From an uncultured bacterium (GTDB taxonomy: Bacteria > Pseudomonadota > Gammaproteobacteria > Burkholderiales > Burkholderiaceae_E): 45,536 bases of DNA. Shown in pieces: positions 27,925 to 36,755 of the stretch. The stretch covers positions 1 to 45,536 of the forward strand of contig CAIZPE010000287.1 in the NCBI GenBank assembly GCA_903934795.1, given 5' to 3'. Numbering within the stretch: position 1 is the stretch's first letter; each line of letters begins with the position of its first letter. The notes under the pieces were generated by a model, which did no database searches, was not told where the DNA came from, and worked only from the letters and a program-made list of their open reading frames with translations. The position numbers were made by a program, and so were the translations under genes.

Positions 27925-28899
27925 ATGGACCGCACCCGCCGACTGCTCGCCAGCGCCCTGCCCGCCGCGCTGGCGCTGAGTCCTGCCCTGGGCCGGGCGC
28001 AGGCCTGGCCAACCCGGCCCATCCGCCTGATCCTGCCCTTCGGGCCGGGCTCGGGCACCGACACCCTGGCCCGCACCCTGGTCGAGCCGATGTCGCGCGC
28101 GCTGAAGCAGAACTTCGTGATCGAGCATCGGCCGGGCGCCAACACCGCCATCGCCTGCGCGATGGTGGCCAAGGCCGCGCCCGACGGCTACACCCTCGGG
28201 CTGCTCACCAACTCGGGGCTGGCCGCCAATCCCGGCGGCATGATCGACAACCCTGGCTACGATGTGGCGAAGGAGCTGGTCTTCGCCTCGCTGGTGGCCT
28301 CGGTGAACTATGTGCTGCTGACCGCGCCGGGCATCCCGGGACGCACGGTGCGCGAGGTGATCGACCATGTGAAGGCCAACCCGGGCAAGCTCAGCTACGC
28401 CAGCGGCAACACCGGCGGCATCTCGTACATGGGCCACCTCGCCCGCACCCAGGGCCTGAACATCGCCCATGTGCAGTACAAGTCCACGCCGCCGGCGCTG
28501 GTCGATCTCGCCGCCGGCCATGTCCAGCTCATGGTGAGCGATGTGCCCGCCGCGCTGCCCATGATCCGCGGCGGCCGGGTGCAGGTGGTGGCGGTGCCCT
28601 GGCCCACCCGGCATCCCCTGCTGCCCGACACGCCCACCTATGCCGAGCAGGGTGTGCCCACGCCCCCCGACTTCTCCGGCTGGTGGATGCTCACCGCGCC
28701 GGCCGGCACGCCCACCGAGATTCTCGACCGGCTCAATGCCGAGGCCGGCACCGCGCTCAACAACCCCGAGGTTCGGGCCTCGCTCAACCGCGCGGGCCTG
28801 GTGCCCATCCCCTCCACCCGCGACGAGGCGCTGCGCTACCAGCGCGACCAGCTCCAGGTCTGGGGGCGCATGATCCGCGAGCTCGGCCTGAAGATCTGA
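27925..28899 (+). CDS. Bug-family (tripartite tricarboxylate transporter) periplasmic binding protein
   Basis: The product is 324 residues with an arginine-led signal peptide (MDRTRRLLASALPAALALSP, cleavage near GRAQA). The Bug signature follows at once: WPTRPIRLILPFGPGSGTD, then ARTLVEPMSRAL. YASGNTGGISYMGHLA and the C-terminal lobe ENPEVRASL-like block (here NNPEVRASLNRAGLVP) fit the family. These extracytoplasmic receptors bind carboxylates. No membrane TctAB genes are adjacent, so it is an orphan receptor, common in betaproteobacteria. A good AGGAG precedes the ATG, and TATAGT at 27881-27886 may be the -10. Confidence 0.93.
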   Translation: MDRTRRLLASALPAALALSPALGRAQAWPTRPIRLILPFGPGSGTDTLARTLVEPMSRALKQNFVIEHRPGANTAIACAMVAKAAPDGYTLGLLTNSGLAANPGGMIDNPGYDVAKELVFASLVASVNYVLLTAPGIPGRTVREVIDHVKANPGKLSYASGNTGGISYMGHLARTQGLNIAHVQYKSTPPALVDLAAGHVQLMVSDVPAALPMIRGGRVQVVAVPWPTRHPLLPDTPTYAEQGVPTPPDFSGWWMLTAPAGTPTEILDRLNAEAGTALNNPEVRASLNRAGLVPIPSTRDEALRYQRDQLQVWGRMIRELGLKI

Positions 28900-29020
28900 C
28901 GAAAGGCTGGCCGGGGCGCTGCCCCTCGGCCATCGGGCTGAGCCGCAGGGCCGAGGCCCGCATCCCCAGCCGCGTCACTGCCCGGCCTAGACTGGGGCAC
29001 CCCTCGCTCGCCCCAGCCGC

Positions 29021-30574
29021 ATGTCGCTTGCCGTCGTCCGTTCCCGCGCCCTGGTGGGCCTACAGGCACCCGAGGTGCGGGTCGAGGTCCACCTCGCCAA
29101 CGGGCTGCCGGCGCTGCATCTGGTCGGCCTGCCACAGGCCGCCGTGCGCGAGAGCGCCGACCGCGTCCGCGCCGCACTGCTGCAGGCCGGGCATCAGGTG
29201 CCCAGCCGGCGCATCACCGTCAACCTCACCCCGGCCGACCTCCCCAAGGACTCCGGCCGCTTCGATCTCCCCATCGCGGTGGGCATCCTCGCCGCCAGCG
29301 GCCAGGTGCCCGCTGAGGCCCTCGAAGGCCTCGCCTTCGTGGGCGAGCTCTCGCTCACCGGGCAGGTACGGCCCATCCGCGGGGTGCTCGCCATGCTGCT
29401 GGCCCTGCAGGCCGACGACCCTCGCCGGCGCCTGGTGCTGCCCGCCGCCTGCCAGGCCGAGGCCGAGCTGCTGCCTGACGGCCAGGCCCTGCTGGCCAGC
29501 GATCTCACCGAAGTCTGCGCTCACCTGCGCGGCGACGCACCGCTGCCCCGGGCCGCGCATCGCACCCCTGAGCCCGCCGCCCCGGCGGTGCCTGATCTTG
29601 CCTCGGTGCGCGGTCATGCCCAGGCCAAGCGGGCGCTCGAGATCGCCGCGGCGGGCGGCCACTCGCTGCTCATGGTGGGCCCGCCCGGCGCGGGCAAGAG
29701 CCTGCTCGCGGGCTGCCTGGCCGGGCTGCTGCCGCCCATGGCCCACGAGCAGTCGCTGGCCTGCGCGCTGGTCGCCTCGGTGAGCGGGGGCTTCCTGCCC
29801 GCCCAGTGGGGGCGCCGGCCGCTGCGCGCCCCGCACCACAGCGCCTCGGTGGCGGCGCTGGTGGGCGGCGGCAATCCGCCGCGGCCGGGCGAGATCACCC
29901 TGGCCCATCATGGCGTGCTGTTCCTCGACGAGCTGCCCGAGTTCCCGCGCGCCGCGCTGGAGGGGCTGCGCGAGCCCCTGGAAACCGGCTCGGTCACGCT
30001 CTCGCGGGCGGCGCGCCAGGCCAGCTACCCGGCGCGCTTCCAGCTGGTGGCGGCCATGAATCCCTGCCCCTGCGGCCATCATGGCTCGGGCATCCGGGCC
30101 TGCGTGTGTCCGCCCGGGGCGCCGGCGCGCTACCGGCATCGGCTCTCCGGCCCATTGCTCGACCGTATCGACCTCCAGATCGATGTCGCCGCGGTCAGCG
30201 CGCAGGAGCTGCTCGGCTGCCCACCGCCCGGGCAGGGGCCCGAGGGGCCCGGGGGCAGCGCCGCCACCGCGCGTCGGGTGGCCGCTGCGCAGGCCCGCGC
30301 CCTGGCCCGGCAGGGCGTGCCCAATGCCGGACTGAGTCCGGCGGGTATCGAGGCGCACTGCCGGGCCGAGCCGGCCGCGCTGGCCCTGGTGCAGCGCGCC
30401 GCCCAGCGCTGGCACTGGTCGGCGCGCACCCTGCATCGGGTGCTCCGGGTGGCCCGCAGCATCGCCGATCTCGCTGACCAGCCGGCCATCCTGCCGGCCC
30501 ATGCCACCGAGGCCGTGCACTACCGCCAGTCGGCTATTCTCGGCGCTCCGCCCGACCCTGCCGGCCCGCCATGA
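29021..30574 (+). CDS. comM: ComM/YifB family Mg-chelatase-like AAA+ ATPase
   Basis: ComM is an AAA+ helicase that extends branch migration during natural transformation. The product is 517 residues: an N-terminal Lon-protease-like domain (about 1-170, with RITVNLTPADLPKDSGRFDL), then the Mg-chelatase-type AAA+ domain with Walker A MVGPPGAGKSLLAG (about 217-230) and Walker B GVLFLDELPEF. The PCPCGHHG stretch (NPCPCGHHGSGIRACVCPPG) forms the small zinc-like cysteine cluster typical of YifB. The C-terminal domain ends near the aminotransferase gene, which overlaps as ATGA. Presence suggests competence-related DNA handling, but no other competence genes are in view. Confidence 0.93.
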   Translation: MSLAVVRSRALVGLQAPEVRVEVHLANGLPALHLVGLPQAAVRESADRVRAALLQAGHQVPSRRITVNLTPADLPKDSGRFDLPIAVGILAASGQVPAEALEGLAFVGELSLTGQVRPIRGVLAMLLALQADDPRRRLVLPAACQAEAELLPDGQALLASDLTEVCAHLRGDAPLPRAAHRTPEPAAPAVPDLASVRGHAQAKRALEIAAAGGHSLLMVGPPGAGKSLLAGCLAGLLPPMAHEQSLACALVASVSGGFLPAQWGRRPLRAPHHSASVAALVGGGNPPRPGEITLAHHGVLFLDELPEFPRAALEGLREPLETGSVTLSRAARQASYPARFQLVAAMNPCPCGHHGSGIRACVCPPGAPARYRHRLSGPLLDRIDLQIDVAAVSAQELLGCPPPGQGPEGPGGSAATARRVAAAQARALARQGVPNAGLSPAGIEAHCRAEPAALALVQRAAQRWHWSARTLHRVLRVARSIADLADQPAILPAHATEAVHYRQSAILGAPPDPAGPP

Positions 30575-31905
30575 CCGCCATCCTGCATCGCGCCCTCAGC
30601 CACCTGCCGCCGCGCGCGGTCTCGGGCGAGGGCGTCTACATCACCGACGATACGGGCCGGCAGTACCTCGATGCCTGCGGCGGCGCGGCGGTGTCCTGCC
30701 TCGGGCACGGCCACCCGGCGGTGGCCCAGGCCATCCGCAGCCAGCTCGATCGGCTCAGCTATGCCCACACCAGCTTCTTCACCACCGAGGTGGCCGAGTC
30801 GCTCGCCGAGCATCTCGTCTCGCGCGCCCCGGCCGGGCTGTCGCATGCCTACTTCGTGTCGGGCGGCTCCGAGGCCATCGAGGCCTCGCTCAAGCTCGCG
30901 CGCCAGTACTTCCTCGAGATCGGACAGCCGCAGCGCGAGCTCTTCGTGTCGCGCCGCCAGAGCTACCACGGCAACACCCTGGGCGCGCTCGCCGTGGGCG
31001 GCAACGCCGCGCGGCGGCGGCAGTACGCGCCGCTGCTGATGGTCACCGAGCAGGTCTCGCCCTGCTATGCCTATCGCGACCAGTTGCCCGGCGAGTCGGC
31101 CGCCGCCTATGGCGAGCGGCTGGTGCGCGAGCTCGACCTCACCCTGCAGCGCCTGGGCCCGCAGCGCGTGATCGCCTTTGTGGCCGAGACCGTCGGGGGC
31201 GCCACCGCCGGCGTGCTCGAGCCGGTGCCGGGCTACTGGCGCGGCATTCGCGAGGTCTGCGATCGCCACGGCGTGCTGCTCATCCTCGATGAAGTGATGT
31301 GCGGCATGGGCCGCTGCGGCAGCCTGTGGGCCTGCGAGCCCGAGGGCATCAGCCCCGACATCGCCACCATCGCCAAGGGTCTGGGCGCGGGCTATCAGCC
31401 CATCGGCGCCATGCTGCTGTCGCGGCGCATCTACCAGGCCATCCAGGGCGGCTCGGGCTCCTTCCAGCACGGCCACACCTACCTGGGGCACGCCGTGGCC
31501 TGCGCCGCTGCACTGGCCGTGCAGCACACCCTCGAGCGCGAGGGCCTGCTCGAGCGGGTGCGGGTCATGGGCGCGCGGCTGGCCAGCGGGCTGCGCCAGC
31601 ATCTGGGCGGGCATCCGCGGGTGGGCGACATCCGCGGGCGCGGCCTCTTCATGGCGCTGGAGCTGGTGGCCGACCGCGCCAGCCGCGAGCCCTTCGACCC
31701 GGCGCTGCGCGTGCACGCCCGCTTCAAGCAGGCCGCCATGGCCCGCGGGCTGATGACCTATCCCATGGGCGGCACGCTCGACGGCACCCGGGGCGATCAC
31801 ATCGTGCTGGCGCCGCCCTTCATCATCGACGAAGCCCAGGTCGACCTCCTCATCGAGCGGCTGGGCAGCGCGCTGACCGACACCCTCGCCGGCCTGCCCG
31901 CGTGA
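30571..31905 (+). CDS. Class III PLP-dependent aminotransferase
   Basis: The product is 444 residues of the omega-aminotransferase fold. Substrate-phosphate residues SGGSEAIEASLKLARQY (about 97-113) and LILDEVMCGMGRCGS (Asp near 240) are present. The PLP lysine is Lys269 in ATIAKGLGAGYQPIGAM. HGHTYLGHAVACAAAL lies in the C-terminal half. The donor is not predictable from motifs; beta-alanine, putrescine, taurine or beta-amino acid aminotransferases are all possible. It overlaps comM as ATGA and the permease gene as GTGA. The three genes are thus transcribed and probably translated together, and the permease may move the substrate of this enzyme. Confidence 0.9.
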   Translation: MTAILHRALSHLPPRAVSGEGVYITDDTGRQYLDACGGAAVSCLGHGHPAVAQAIRSQLDRLSYAHTSFFTTEVAESLAEHLVSRAPAGLSHAYFVSGGSEAIEASLKLARQYFLEIGQPQRELFVSRRQSYHGNTLGALAVGGNAARRRQYAPLLMVTEQVSPCYAYRDQLPGESAAAYGERLVRELDLTLQRLGPQRVIAFVAETVGGATAGVLEPVPGYWRGIREVCDRHGVLLILDEVMCGMGRCGSLWACEPEGISPDIATIAKGLGAGYQPIGAMLLSRRIYQAIQGGSGSFQHGHTYLGHAVACAAALAVQHTLEREGLLERVRVMGARLASGLRQHLGGHPRVGDIRGRGLFMALELVADRASREPFDPALRVHARFKQAAMARGLMTYPMGGTLDGTRGDHIVLAPPFIIDEAQVDLLIERLGSALTDTLAGLPA

Positions 31906-32870
31906 ACGCAGCCCTGCCCGCCGGCGTGGCCTGCGCGCTGGCCGCGGGCCTGCTCTGGGGTCTGGTGTTCATCGTGCCGCTGCTGCTGCCCGGCTACTCC
32001 GCGGCGCAGCTCAGCGCCGGCCGCTATCTCGCCTTCGGGCTGGTGGCGCTGCCGCTCGCCCTGGCCGGGCGCGCCGGCCTGGCCAGGCTGCGCCGGGCCG
32101 ACTGGCTGGAGGCGCTGCGGCTCGCGCTGGTGGGCAACCTCGCCTACTACGCGCTGCTGGCAGCGGCCATCCAGCAGGCTGGCGCGCCGCTGCCCACCAT
32201 GATCATCGGCACGCTGCCGGTGGTGATCGCGGTCTGCGCCAACCTCGGGCAGCGCGAGATCGCCTGGCGCCGGCTGGCCCTGCCGCTGGTGGTGCTGGGC
32301 GCGGGCATCGCGCTGGTCCATGCCGACGAGCTCGCGCGCCTGCGCGCCCAGGGGCAGTCAGCGCAACAGCTGCTGGTAGGCGCGCTGCTGGCCGCCGGCG
32401 CGGTGGTCTGCTGGACCTGGTACCCCATCCGCAACGCCCGCTGGCTGCAGGCGAATCCGCAGGCCGGCTCGGGCACCTGGGCCACCGCGCAGGGCCTGGC
32501 CACGCTGCCACTGGCCGCCGCGCTGTGGCTGGTCCTGAGCGGGTTGACGGACCCCGCCCCGGGCCTCGGCCCGGAACCGCTGCGCTTTCTGGCGCTCATG
32601 GCCCTCACCGCGGTGGGCGCCTCATGGCTGGGCTCGGTGCTCTGGAACCGCGCCAGTCAGCGCCTGCCCACCGTGCTGGCCGGACAGCTGATCGTGTTCG
32701 AGACCCTGGCCGCGCTCGGCTATGCGTTCGCGCTGCGGGGGGAAGCGCCGGGGCCCTTCACGCTGGCCGGCATGGCACTGCTGGTGGCCGGCGTGGTGCT
32801 GGGGGTGCGCGCCACCGCCTCGGCCGCCTTGATGCCGTCCACGCCGGCCGACAGGATGCCGCCGGCATAG
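31902..32870 (+). CDS. EamA/DMT-family permease
   Basis: The product is 322 residues and carries two EamA repeats of about five hydrophobic segments each. It begins VNAALPAGVACALAAGLLWG at a GTG overlapping the aminotransferase stop (GTGA). Typical features are the Ala/Gly-rich helices, the internal loop near residue 145 with ADELARLRAQGQS, and SVLWNRASQRLPTVLAGQ before the last helices. EamA proteins export amino acids or metabolites. Coupling to a class III aminotransferase suggests the same compound, but only by context. Its last 151 bases overlap the 3' end of the convergent FAD oxidoreductase gene. Confidence 0.9.
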   Translation: MNAALPAGVACALAAGLLWGLVFIVPLLLPGYSAAQLSAGRYLAFGLVALPLALAGRAGLARLRRADWLEALRLALVGNLAYYALLAAAIQQAGAPLPTMIIGTLPVVIAVCANLGQREIAWRRLALPLVVLGAGIALVHADELARLRAQGQSAQQLLVGALLAAGAVVCWTWYPIRNARWLQANPQAGSGTWATAQGLATLPLAAALWLVLSGLTDPAPGLGPEPLRFLALMALTAVGASWLGSVLWNRASQRLPTVLAGQLIVFETLAALGYAFALRGEAPGPFTLAGMALLVAGVVLGVRATASAALMPSTPADRMPPA

Positions 32871-34447
32871 CCCGCACCCTCCCCCGCCGGGAACAGTCCG
32901 GCCACATTCAGGCTCTGGCCGTCCTCGCCGCGGGTGATGCGCAGGGGCGAGGAGGTGCGGGTCTCCACGCCGGTGAGCACGGCGTCGGGCCGGTCGAAGC
33001 CGGCGATCTTGCGGCCGAACACCGGCAGCGCCTCGCGGATGGCGGCAATCGCATAGCCGGGCAGGCTGCCGCCGAGATCGGTGAGCGTCACGCCCGGCTT
33101 GTACGAGGGCAGCACCTCGCCGAAGGCGGTGGAGGGCCGCCCCGCGAGGAAGTCGCCCACCAGCTGCCCGGGCGCGTTGTAGTTGCCCCCGCCCAGGGTG
33201 AAGGCGCCGGCCTCGAGCTCGCGTTGCAGCGCCATGCCGGCCAGGGGATGCACCCGACCGCCCACCCGCGGCATCAGCGGATAGTCCTCGGGGCTGATGC
33301 CCACCACGATGCCGGCATTGGCGTTGCGCTCGTTGCGCGAGTACTGGCTCATGCCGTTGGTGACCACCCGGCCGGGCTCGGAGGCCGCGGCCACCACCGT
33401 GCCGCCGGGACACATGCAGAAGCTGTAGACCGCGCGACCGTTGCCGGCGTGATGCACCAGCCGGTAGTCGGCCGCGCCGAGCGCGGGGTGCCCGGCGTGC
33501 ACGCCGTGGCGGGCGCGATCGATCATGCCCTGCGGATGCTCGATGCGGAATCCCACCGAGAAGGGCTTGCTCTCCAGGAAGACCCCGCGCTCGTGCAGCA
33601 GGGCGAAGGTGTCGCGCGCACTGTGGCCGGGCGCAAGCACCACCTGCGAGACCGCGAGCTCCTCGGTGCGGCCGCTCGCGGCATCGGTGACCGCCAGCGC
33701 GCGAAGACGCCGGCCCTGCGGCCCGTCGTCGATCAGGAAGTCGGTGACCCGCTGCCCGAAGCGGATCTCGCCGCCGAGCGCGATGATCTTGGCGCGCAGG
33801 TTCTCCACCACCTTCACCAGGCGGAAGGTGCCGATGTGCGGATGGGCCGCCACCAGGATCTCGGGCGGTGCGCCAGCCTGCACGAACTCGTTCATCACCT
33901 TGCGCCCGAGATGGCGCGGATCCTTGATCTGGCTGTAGAGCTTGCCGTCGGAGAAGGTGCCGGCGCCGCCCTCGCCGTACTGCACATTCGACTCCGGGTT
34001 GAGCTCATGGCGCCGCCACAGGCCCCAGGTGTCGCGGGTGCGCTCGCGCACCGCCTTGCCGCGCTCGAGCACGATCGGGCGCAGGCCCATCTCGGCGAGC
34101 ACCAGCGCGGCGAAGATGCCGCAGGGCCCGAAGCCGATCACCACCGGGCGGGGCTGCCCCGGAGGCGCCTGCACCGTCGGCGCGTGATAGCGCATGTCGG
34201 GCGTGACGCTGATGCGCGGGTTGCCGCGATGACGCGCCAGCAGCGCGGCCTGCGCCGCCGGGTCGCGCAGCGTGAGGTCGACGATGTAGACCAGCAGCAG
34301 CTGGCGCTTGCGCGCGTCATGGCTGAGCTTGAAGACCGTGAGCTGCGCGATGTCGGTGGGCGGCACGCCCAGCACCGCCGCCGCGGCCTCGGTGAGGGCC
34401 GGCTCGGCATGGTCGAGCGGCAGCTTGATTTCGCTCAGGCGGATCAT
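32720..34447 (-). CDS. NAD(P)/FAD-dependent oxidoreductase of unknown substrate
   Basis: The product is 575 residues from ATG 34447. An N-terminal domain (1-100) leads to a flavin fold with VVIGFGPCGIFAALVLAEMG (about 103-122), then QYGEGGAGTFSDGKLYSQIK, a signature of the YhiN/FAD-dependent protein family with unknown reaction. A C-terminal NVAGLFPAGEGAGYAGGILS flavin block and GVDGIKAAEAVA end the conserved part. About 30 further residues rich in Ser/Thr/Pro/Ala form a tail that overlaps the opposite-strand permease gene and ends at TAG 32720. The tail is not typical of the family. It stands alone; the next leftward gene upstream is 99 bases away. Confidence 0.88.
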   Translation of the reverse strand: MIRLSEIKLPLDHAEPALTEAAAAVLGVPPTDIAQLTVFKLSHDARKRQLLLVYIVDLTLRDPAAQAALLARHRGNPRISVTPDMRYHAPTVQAPPGQPRPVVIGFGPCGIFAALVLAEMGLRPIVLERGKAVRERTRDTWGLWRRHELNPESNVQYGEGGAGTFSDGKLYSQIKDPRHLGRKVMNEFVQAGAPPEILVAAHPHIGTFRLVKVVENLRAKIIALGGEIRFGQRVTDFLIDDGPQGRRLRALAVTDAASGRTEELAVSQVVLAPGHSARDTFALLHERGVFLESKPFSVGFRIEHPQGMIDRARHGVHAGHPALGAADYRLVHHAGNGRAVYSFCMCPGGTVVAAASEPGRVVTNGMSQYSRNERNANAGIVVGISPEDYPLMPRVGGRVHPLAGMALQRELEAGAFTLGGGNYNAPGQLVGDFLAGRPSTAFGEVLPSYKPGVTLTDLGGSLPGYAIAAIREALPVFGRKIAGFDRPDAVLTGVETRTSSPLRITRGEDGQSLNVAGLFPAGEGAGYAGGILSAGVDGIKAAEAVARTPSTTPATSSAMPASVKGPGASPRSANA

Positions 34448-34546
34448 CGGGAAAAGGGCGCGGGAGTGGCTGACTGACGCAGGGTCGCTGCGTGGCAACA
34501 CGACAGGCGGGGGCGTGTCGGCTCGAGGCGTGGACTCATGCGCATT

Positions 34547-35773
34547 CTAAGCGCGCGGCCCGGCGCGCCAGCCCAGCAGCAGCGCGAAGGCCACCGTCTG
34601 CATGCCCACCCACACCAGCAGCGTGGCGCGGAAGGCCGCCGCGGTGTCGCCGAGGGCGGCGCGAAACAGGTCGACCGACACGCCGAAGAGCCACTGGTGC
34701 AGAAAGATGCCGCTGAAGATCAGCAGGTTGAAGCCGGTGAAGGCGCGACCGGTGAGCGCGGGCGGAAAGCTCATCGCCACATGGGTCTGCACCAGGGTGT
34801 AGCCGGTGGACATCACGCCCAGCGGCAGCCACAGCAGCCAGGCCCAGGGCGCCGGCACGAGCGCGATCGCGGCCTGCAGCCCGATGAAGCCGGTGCCGCA
34901 CACCGCCACCACCTGCAGCACCGTCCAGCCGCGGCGCTCGAAGCGCGGCGCAAGCCAGCCCATGCCCAGGAAGCCGCAGAGCAGCACCGCGTTGAAGGCG
35001 AGCAGCGCGCCGGCCGCCTGCGAGGGCGACATGCCGATCACCTGCGTGAACCAGGGCCCGGCCCACAGGCTCTGCAGGGCCACGAAATGCGACTGCATGG
35101 CCAGCGCCGCGATCGCCCAGCGCCAGAACACGCGGCTGCGATACACCTCGCCATAGCCCGCCCAGATCGGCTGGCCGCGCACCGGCGGCGCAAGCGCCTG
35201 CTCCTCGTCGCGCGGCACCCGCAGCCAGATGCCCAGCGACACCGCCGTCAGCGCCACCGCGGCCAGCGCGAACAGGCCGCGCCAGCCCACCAGGGGCAGG
35301 GCCATCTCCACCGGCACGGTGACCGCCATGGCCCCGCCGGTGCCCACCACCAGCATCCAGGCCGCGAGCTGCGCCTGCCGCGCAGGCGGGTACCAGAAAC
35401 GGTAACCCTTGAGCGCCGACATCAGCGCGCCGGCCACCCCCAGCCCGATCAGCGCCCGACCCAGCCACAGCGCGCCGGTGCCCTGGGCCAGCCCGAACAC
35501 CGCGCAGCCGCAGGCCGACACCAGCAGCAGCAAGGCATTGGTGCGCCGCGAGCCGAATCGGTCGAGGCACACCCCCAGAGGGAGCTGCATCAGCGCGAAC
35601 GACAGGAAGTAGGCCGATGACAGCGCGCCGAGCTGGGCATTGCTCAGCCCGAAGCGCGCGATCAGCTCGGGCGCGATCACCGCGTTGATCGAGCGCAGCG
35701 CGTAGGACAGGAAGTACGCGCCGCCAAACCAGGCGAAGACCGTGAGCGCGGACAGCCCGCGCAGATACGCCAT
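34547..35773 (-). CDS. Major facilitator superfamily transporter
   Basis: The product is 408 residues with about twelve hydrophobic helices. It starts MAYLRGLSALTVFAWFGGAY. The first inter-helix loop carries LPLGVCLDRFGSRRTN, the MFS motif A (G-x3-D-R-x-G-x-R-R). ALIGLGVAGALMSALKG lies in TM4. I chose ATG 35773 over an upstream TTG. The substrate is not predictable. A small lipoprotein gene ends two bases before it, so the two are probably co-transcribed. Confidence 0.9.
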   Translation of the reverse strand: MAYLRGLSALTVFAWFGGAYFLSYALRSINAVIAPELIARFGLSNAQLGALSSAYFLSFALMQLPLGVCLDRFGSRRTNALLLLVSACGCAVFGLAQGTGALWLGRALIGLGVAGALMSALKGYRFWYPPARQAQLAAWMLVVGTGGAMAVTVPVEMALPLVGWRGLFALAAVALTAVSLGIWLRVPRDEEQALAPPVRGQPIWAGYGEVYRSRVFWRWAIAALAMQSHFVALQSLWAGPWFTQVIGMSPSQAAGALLAFNAVLLCGFLGMGWLAPRFERRGWTVLQVVAVCGTGFIGLQAAIALVPAPWAWLLWLPLGVMSTGYTLVQTHVAMSFPPALTGRAFTGFNLLIFSGIFLHQWLFGVSVDLFRAALGDTAAAFRATLLVWVGMQTVAFALLLGWRAGPRA

Positions 35774-35775
35774 GC

Positions 35776-36384
35776 TCAACCGGCCGGCGCGACGAGGCGC
35801 AGCGAGTCGAGGAACAGCCGCGCCTCCTCCTCGGGGAGGTTCTCGCCCACGGCCACCGCCTGACAGGCCCGACCGGCCTCGCCCACGAAGACCGCGCGCA
35901 TGGCCGTGGACCGCGACTGCACCGTGCCGCGGACAGCCACCCGCATGGCGGGCAAGCGCGTGCGCGGTGCGCCGGTGGTGTCGATCAGCGGGATGGTCAC
36001 CGCATCGGCCCGCTCCTCGGTGCCGGCGATGTTGGCCAGCATGCCGGCGCGCATCGCGGCCAGCACGCGCTCACGCCGCTCGGGCGCGGCATCGGGCAGG
36101 GCGGCGCAGGCCACGGTGAACGCAATGCCCTCGGCGCGCGCGCCGGTCATGCTCATCACCAGGTCCTGGCCGTCGAGCCGCACCCGCTGGGTGAGCGTGG
36201 CCGGCTTGCCGGGCAGCATCACCGCCACCGCCGGATCGGCTGGCCGAACCTCGCGCCAGTTGTAGTCGGGGGCGCAGGCGGCGAGGGCGAGCAGCAGCGG
36301 CACGGCGACGGCCCGGGCCAGGCGCGACCCGGCAGGTCGGGACCGGCTATGCTTGGCCAGGGATGCAATGAGGGAGACGGGCAT
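35776..36384 (-). CDS. Small predicted lipoprotein of unknown function
   Basis: The product is 202 residues. Residues 1-37 form a long signal with LARAVAVPLLLALAACAPDY; the lipobox LAAC puts the lipidated Cys at about residue 37. The mature part is soluble and beta-rich, with VAVMLPGKPATLTQRVRLDG, and ends near DSLRLVAPAG. I recognise no named family. The start is uncertain: ATG 36384 overlaps the divergent DUF1840 ATG by two bases (GCATGC), and a shorter GTG start at 36303 leaves too little signal. It is followed directly by the MFS gene. Confidence 0.7.
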   Translation of the reverse strand: MPVSLIASLAKHSRSRPAGSRLARAVAVPLLLALAACAPDYNWREVRPADPAVAVMLPGKPATLTQRVRLDGQDLVMSMTGARAEGIAFTVACAALPDAAPERRERVLAAMRAGMLANIAGTEERADAVTIPLIDTTGAPRTRLPAMRVAVRGTVQSRSTAMRAVFVGEAGRACQAVAVGENLPEEEARLFLDSLRLVAPAG

Positions 36385-36697
36385 GCTGTACGAGTTCAAG
36401 AGCAAGGCGGGCGGCACGGTGGTGATGACCCAGCCGGTGGCCGAGCAGTTGCTGGGCATCATCGGCAAGGCGCCAGCGCCCGCCGGAGTGTTCGAACCGA
36501 CCCATCTGCCCGAGGCGGTGCGCAAGCTGCAGGCGGCGGTGGATGCCGAAGCACCGCCCACCCCGGAAGACGACGACGCCCATGAGGCGGTGGCCCCGAT
36601 GGCGCGCCCGGTCAGCCTGCGCCAGCGCGCCTGGCCGCTGATGGATCTCTTCAAGGCGGCGATCGCCGCCAGGCAGCGGGTGACCTGGGGCGTCTGA
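36383..36697 (+). CDS. DUF1840-family small protein
   Basis: The product is 104 residues from ATG 36383, with GGGAGAC upstream. It begins MLYEFKSKAGGTVVMTQPVA and has VAPMARPVSLRQRAWPLMDL near residue 70-90, resembling the DUF1840 domain of proteobacteria. No function is known for the family. Its start overlaps the divergent lipoprotein start by two bases. It converges on the leftward esterase gene 58 bases later, where two palindromic hairpins lie. Confidence 0.78.
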   Translation: MLYEFKSKAGGTVVMTQPVAEQLLGIIGKAPAPAGVFEPTHLPEAVRKLQAAVDAEAPPTPEDDDAHEAVAPMARPVSLRQRAWPLMDLFKAAIAARQRVTWGV

Positions 36698-36708
36698 CCC
36701 GCATTATC

Positions 36709-36754
36709 GCCCCGGCGGCGGCCGGGGCCGTGCATGCCCCGGCTGCGCAGCCGG
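36709..36754. terminator. Two adjacent hairpins between convergent genes
   Basis: GCCCCGGC-GGCG-GCCGGGGC (36709-36728) is an 8-bp stem. CCGGCTGCGCAGCCGG (36739-36754) is a perfect 16-base palindrome ending next to the esterase stop. No T-tract follows either. They probably act as a bidirectional terminator or mRNA-end structure between DUF1840 and the esterase gene. Confidence 0.5.
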
Positions 36755-36755
36755 T

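Noticed and set aside
28900-29020. Terminator after the Bug receptor gene
   Set aside because: GGCCGGGGC-GCT-GCCCCTCGGCC is imperfect with a bulge and lacks a T-tract.
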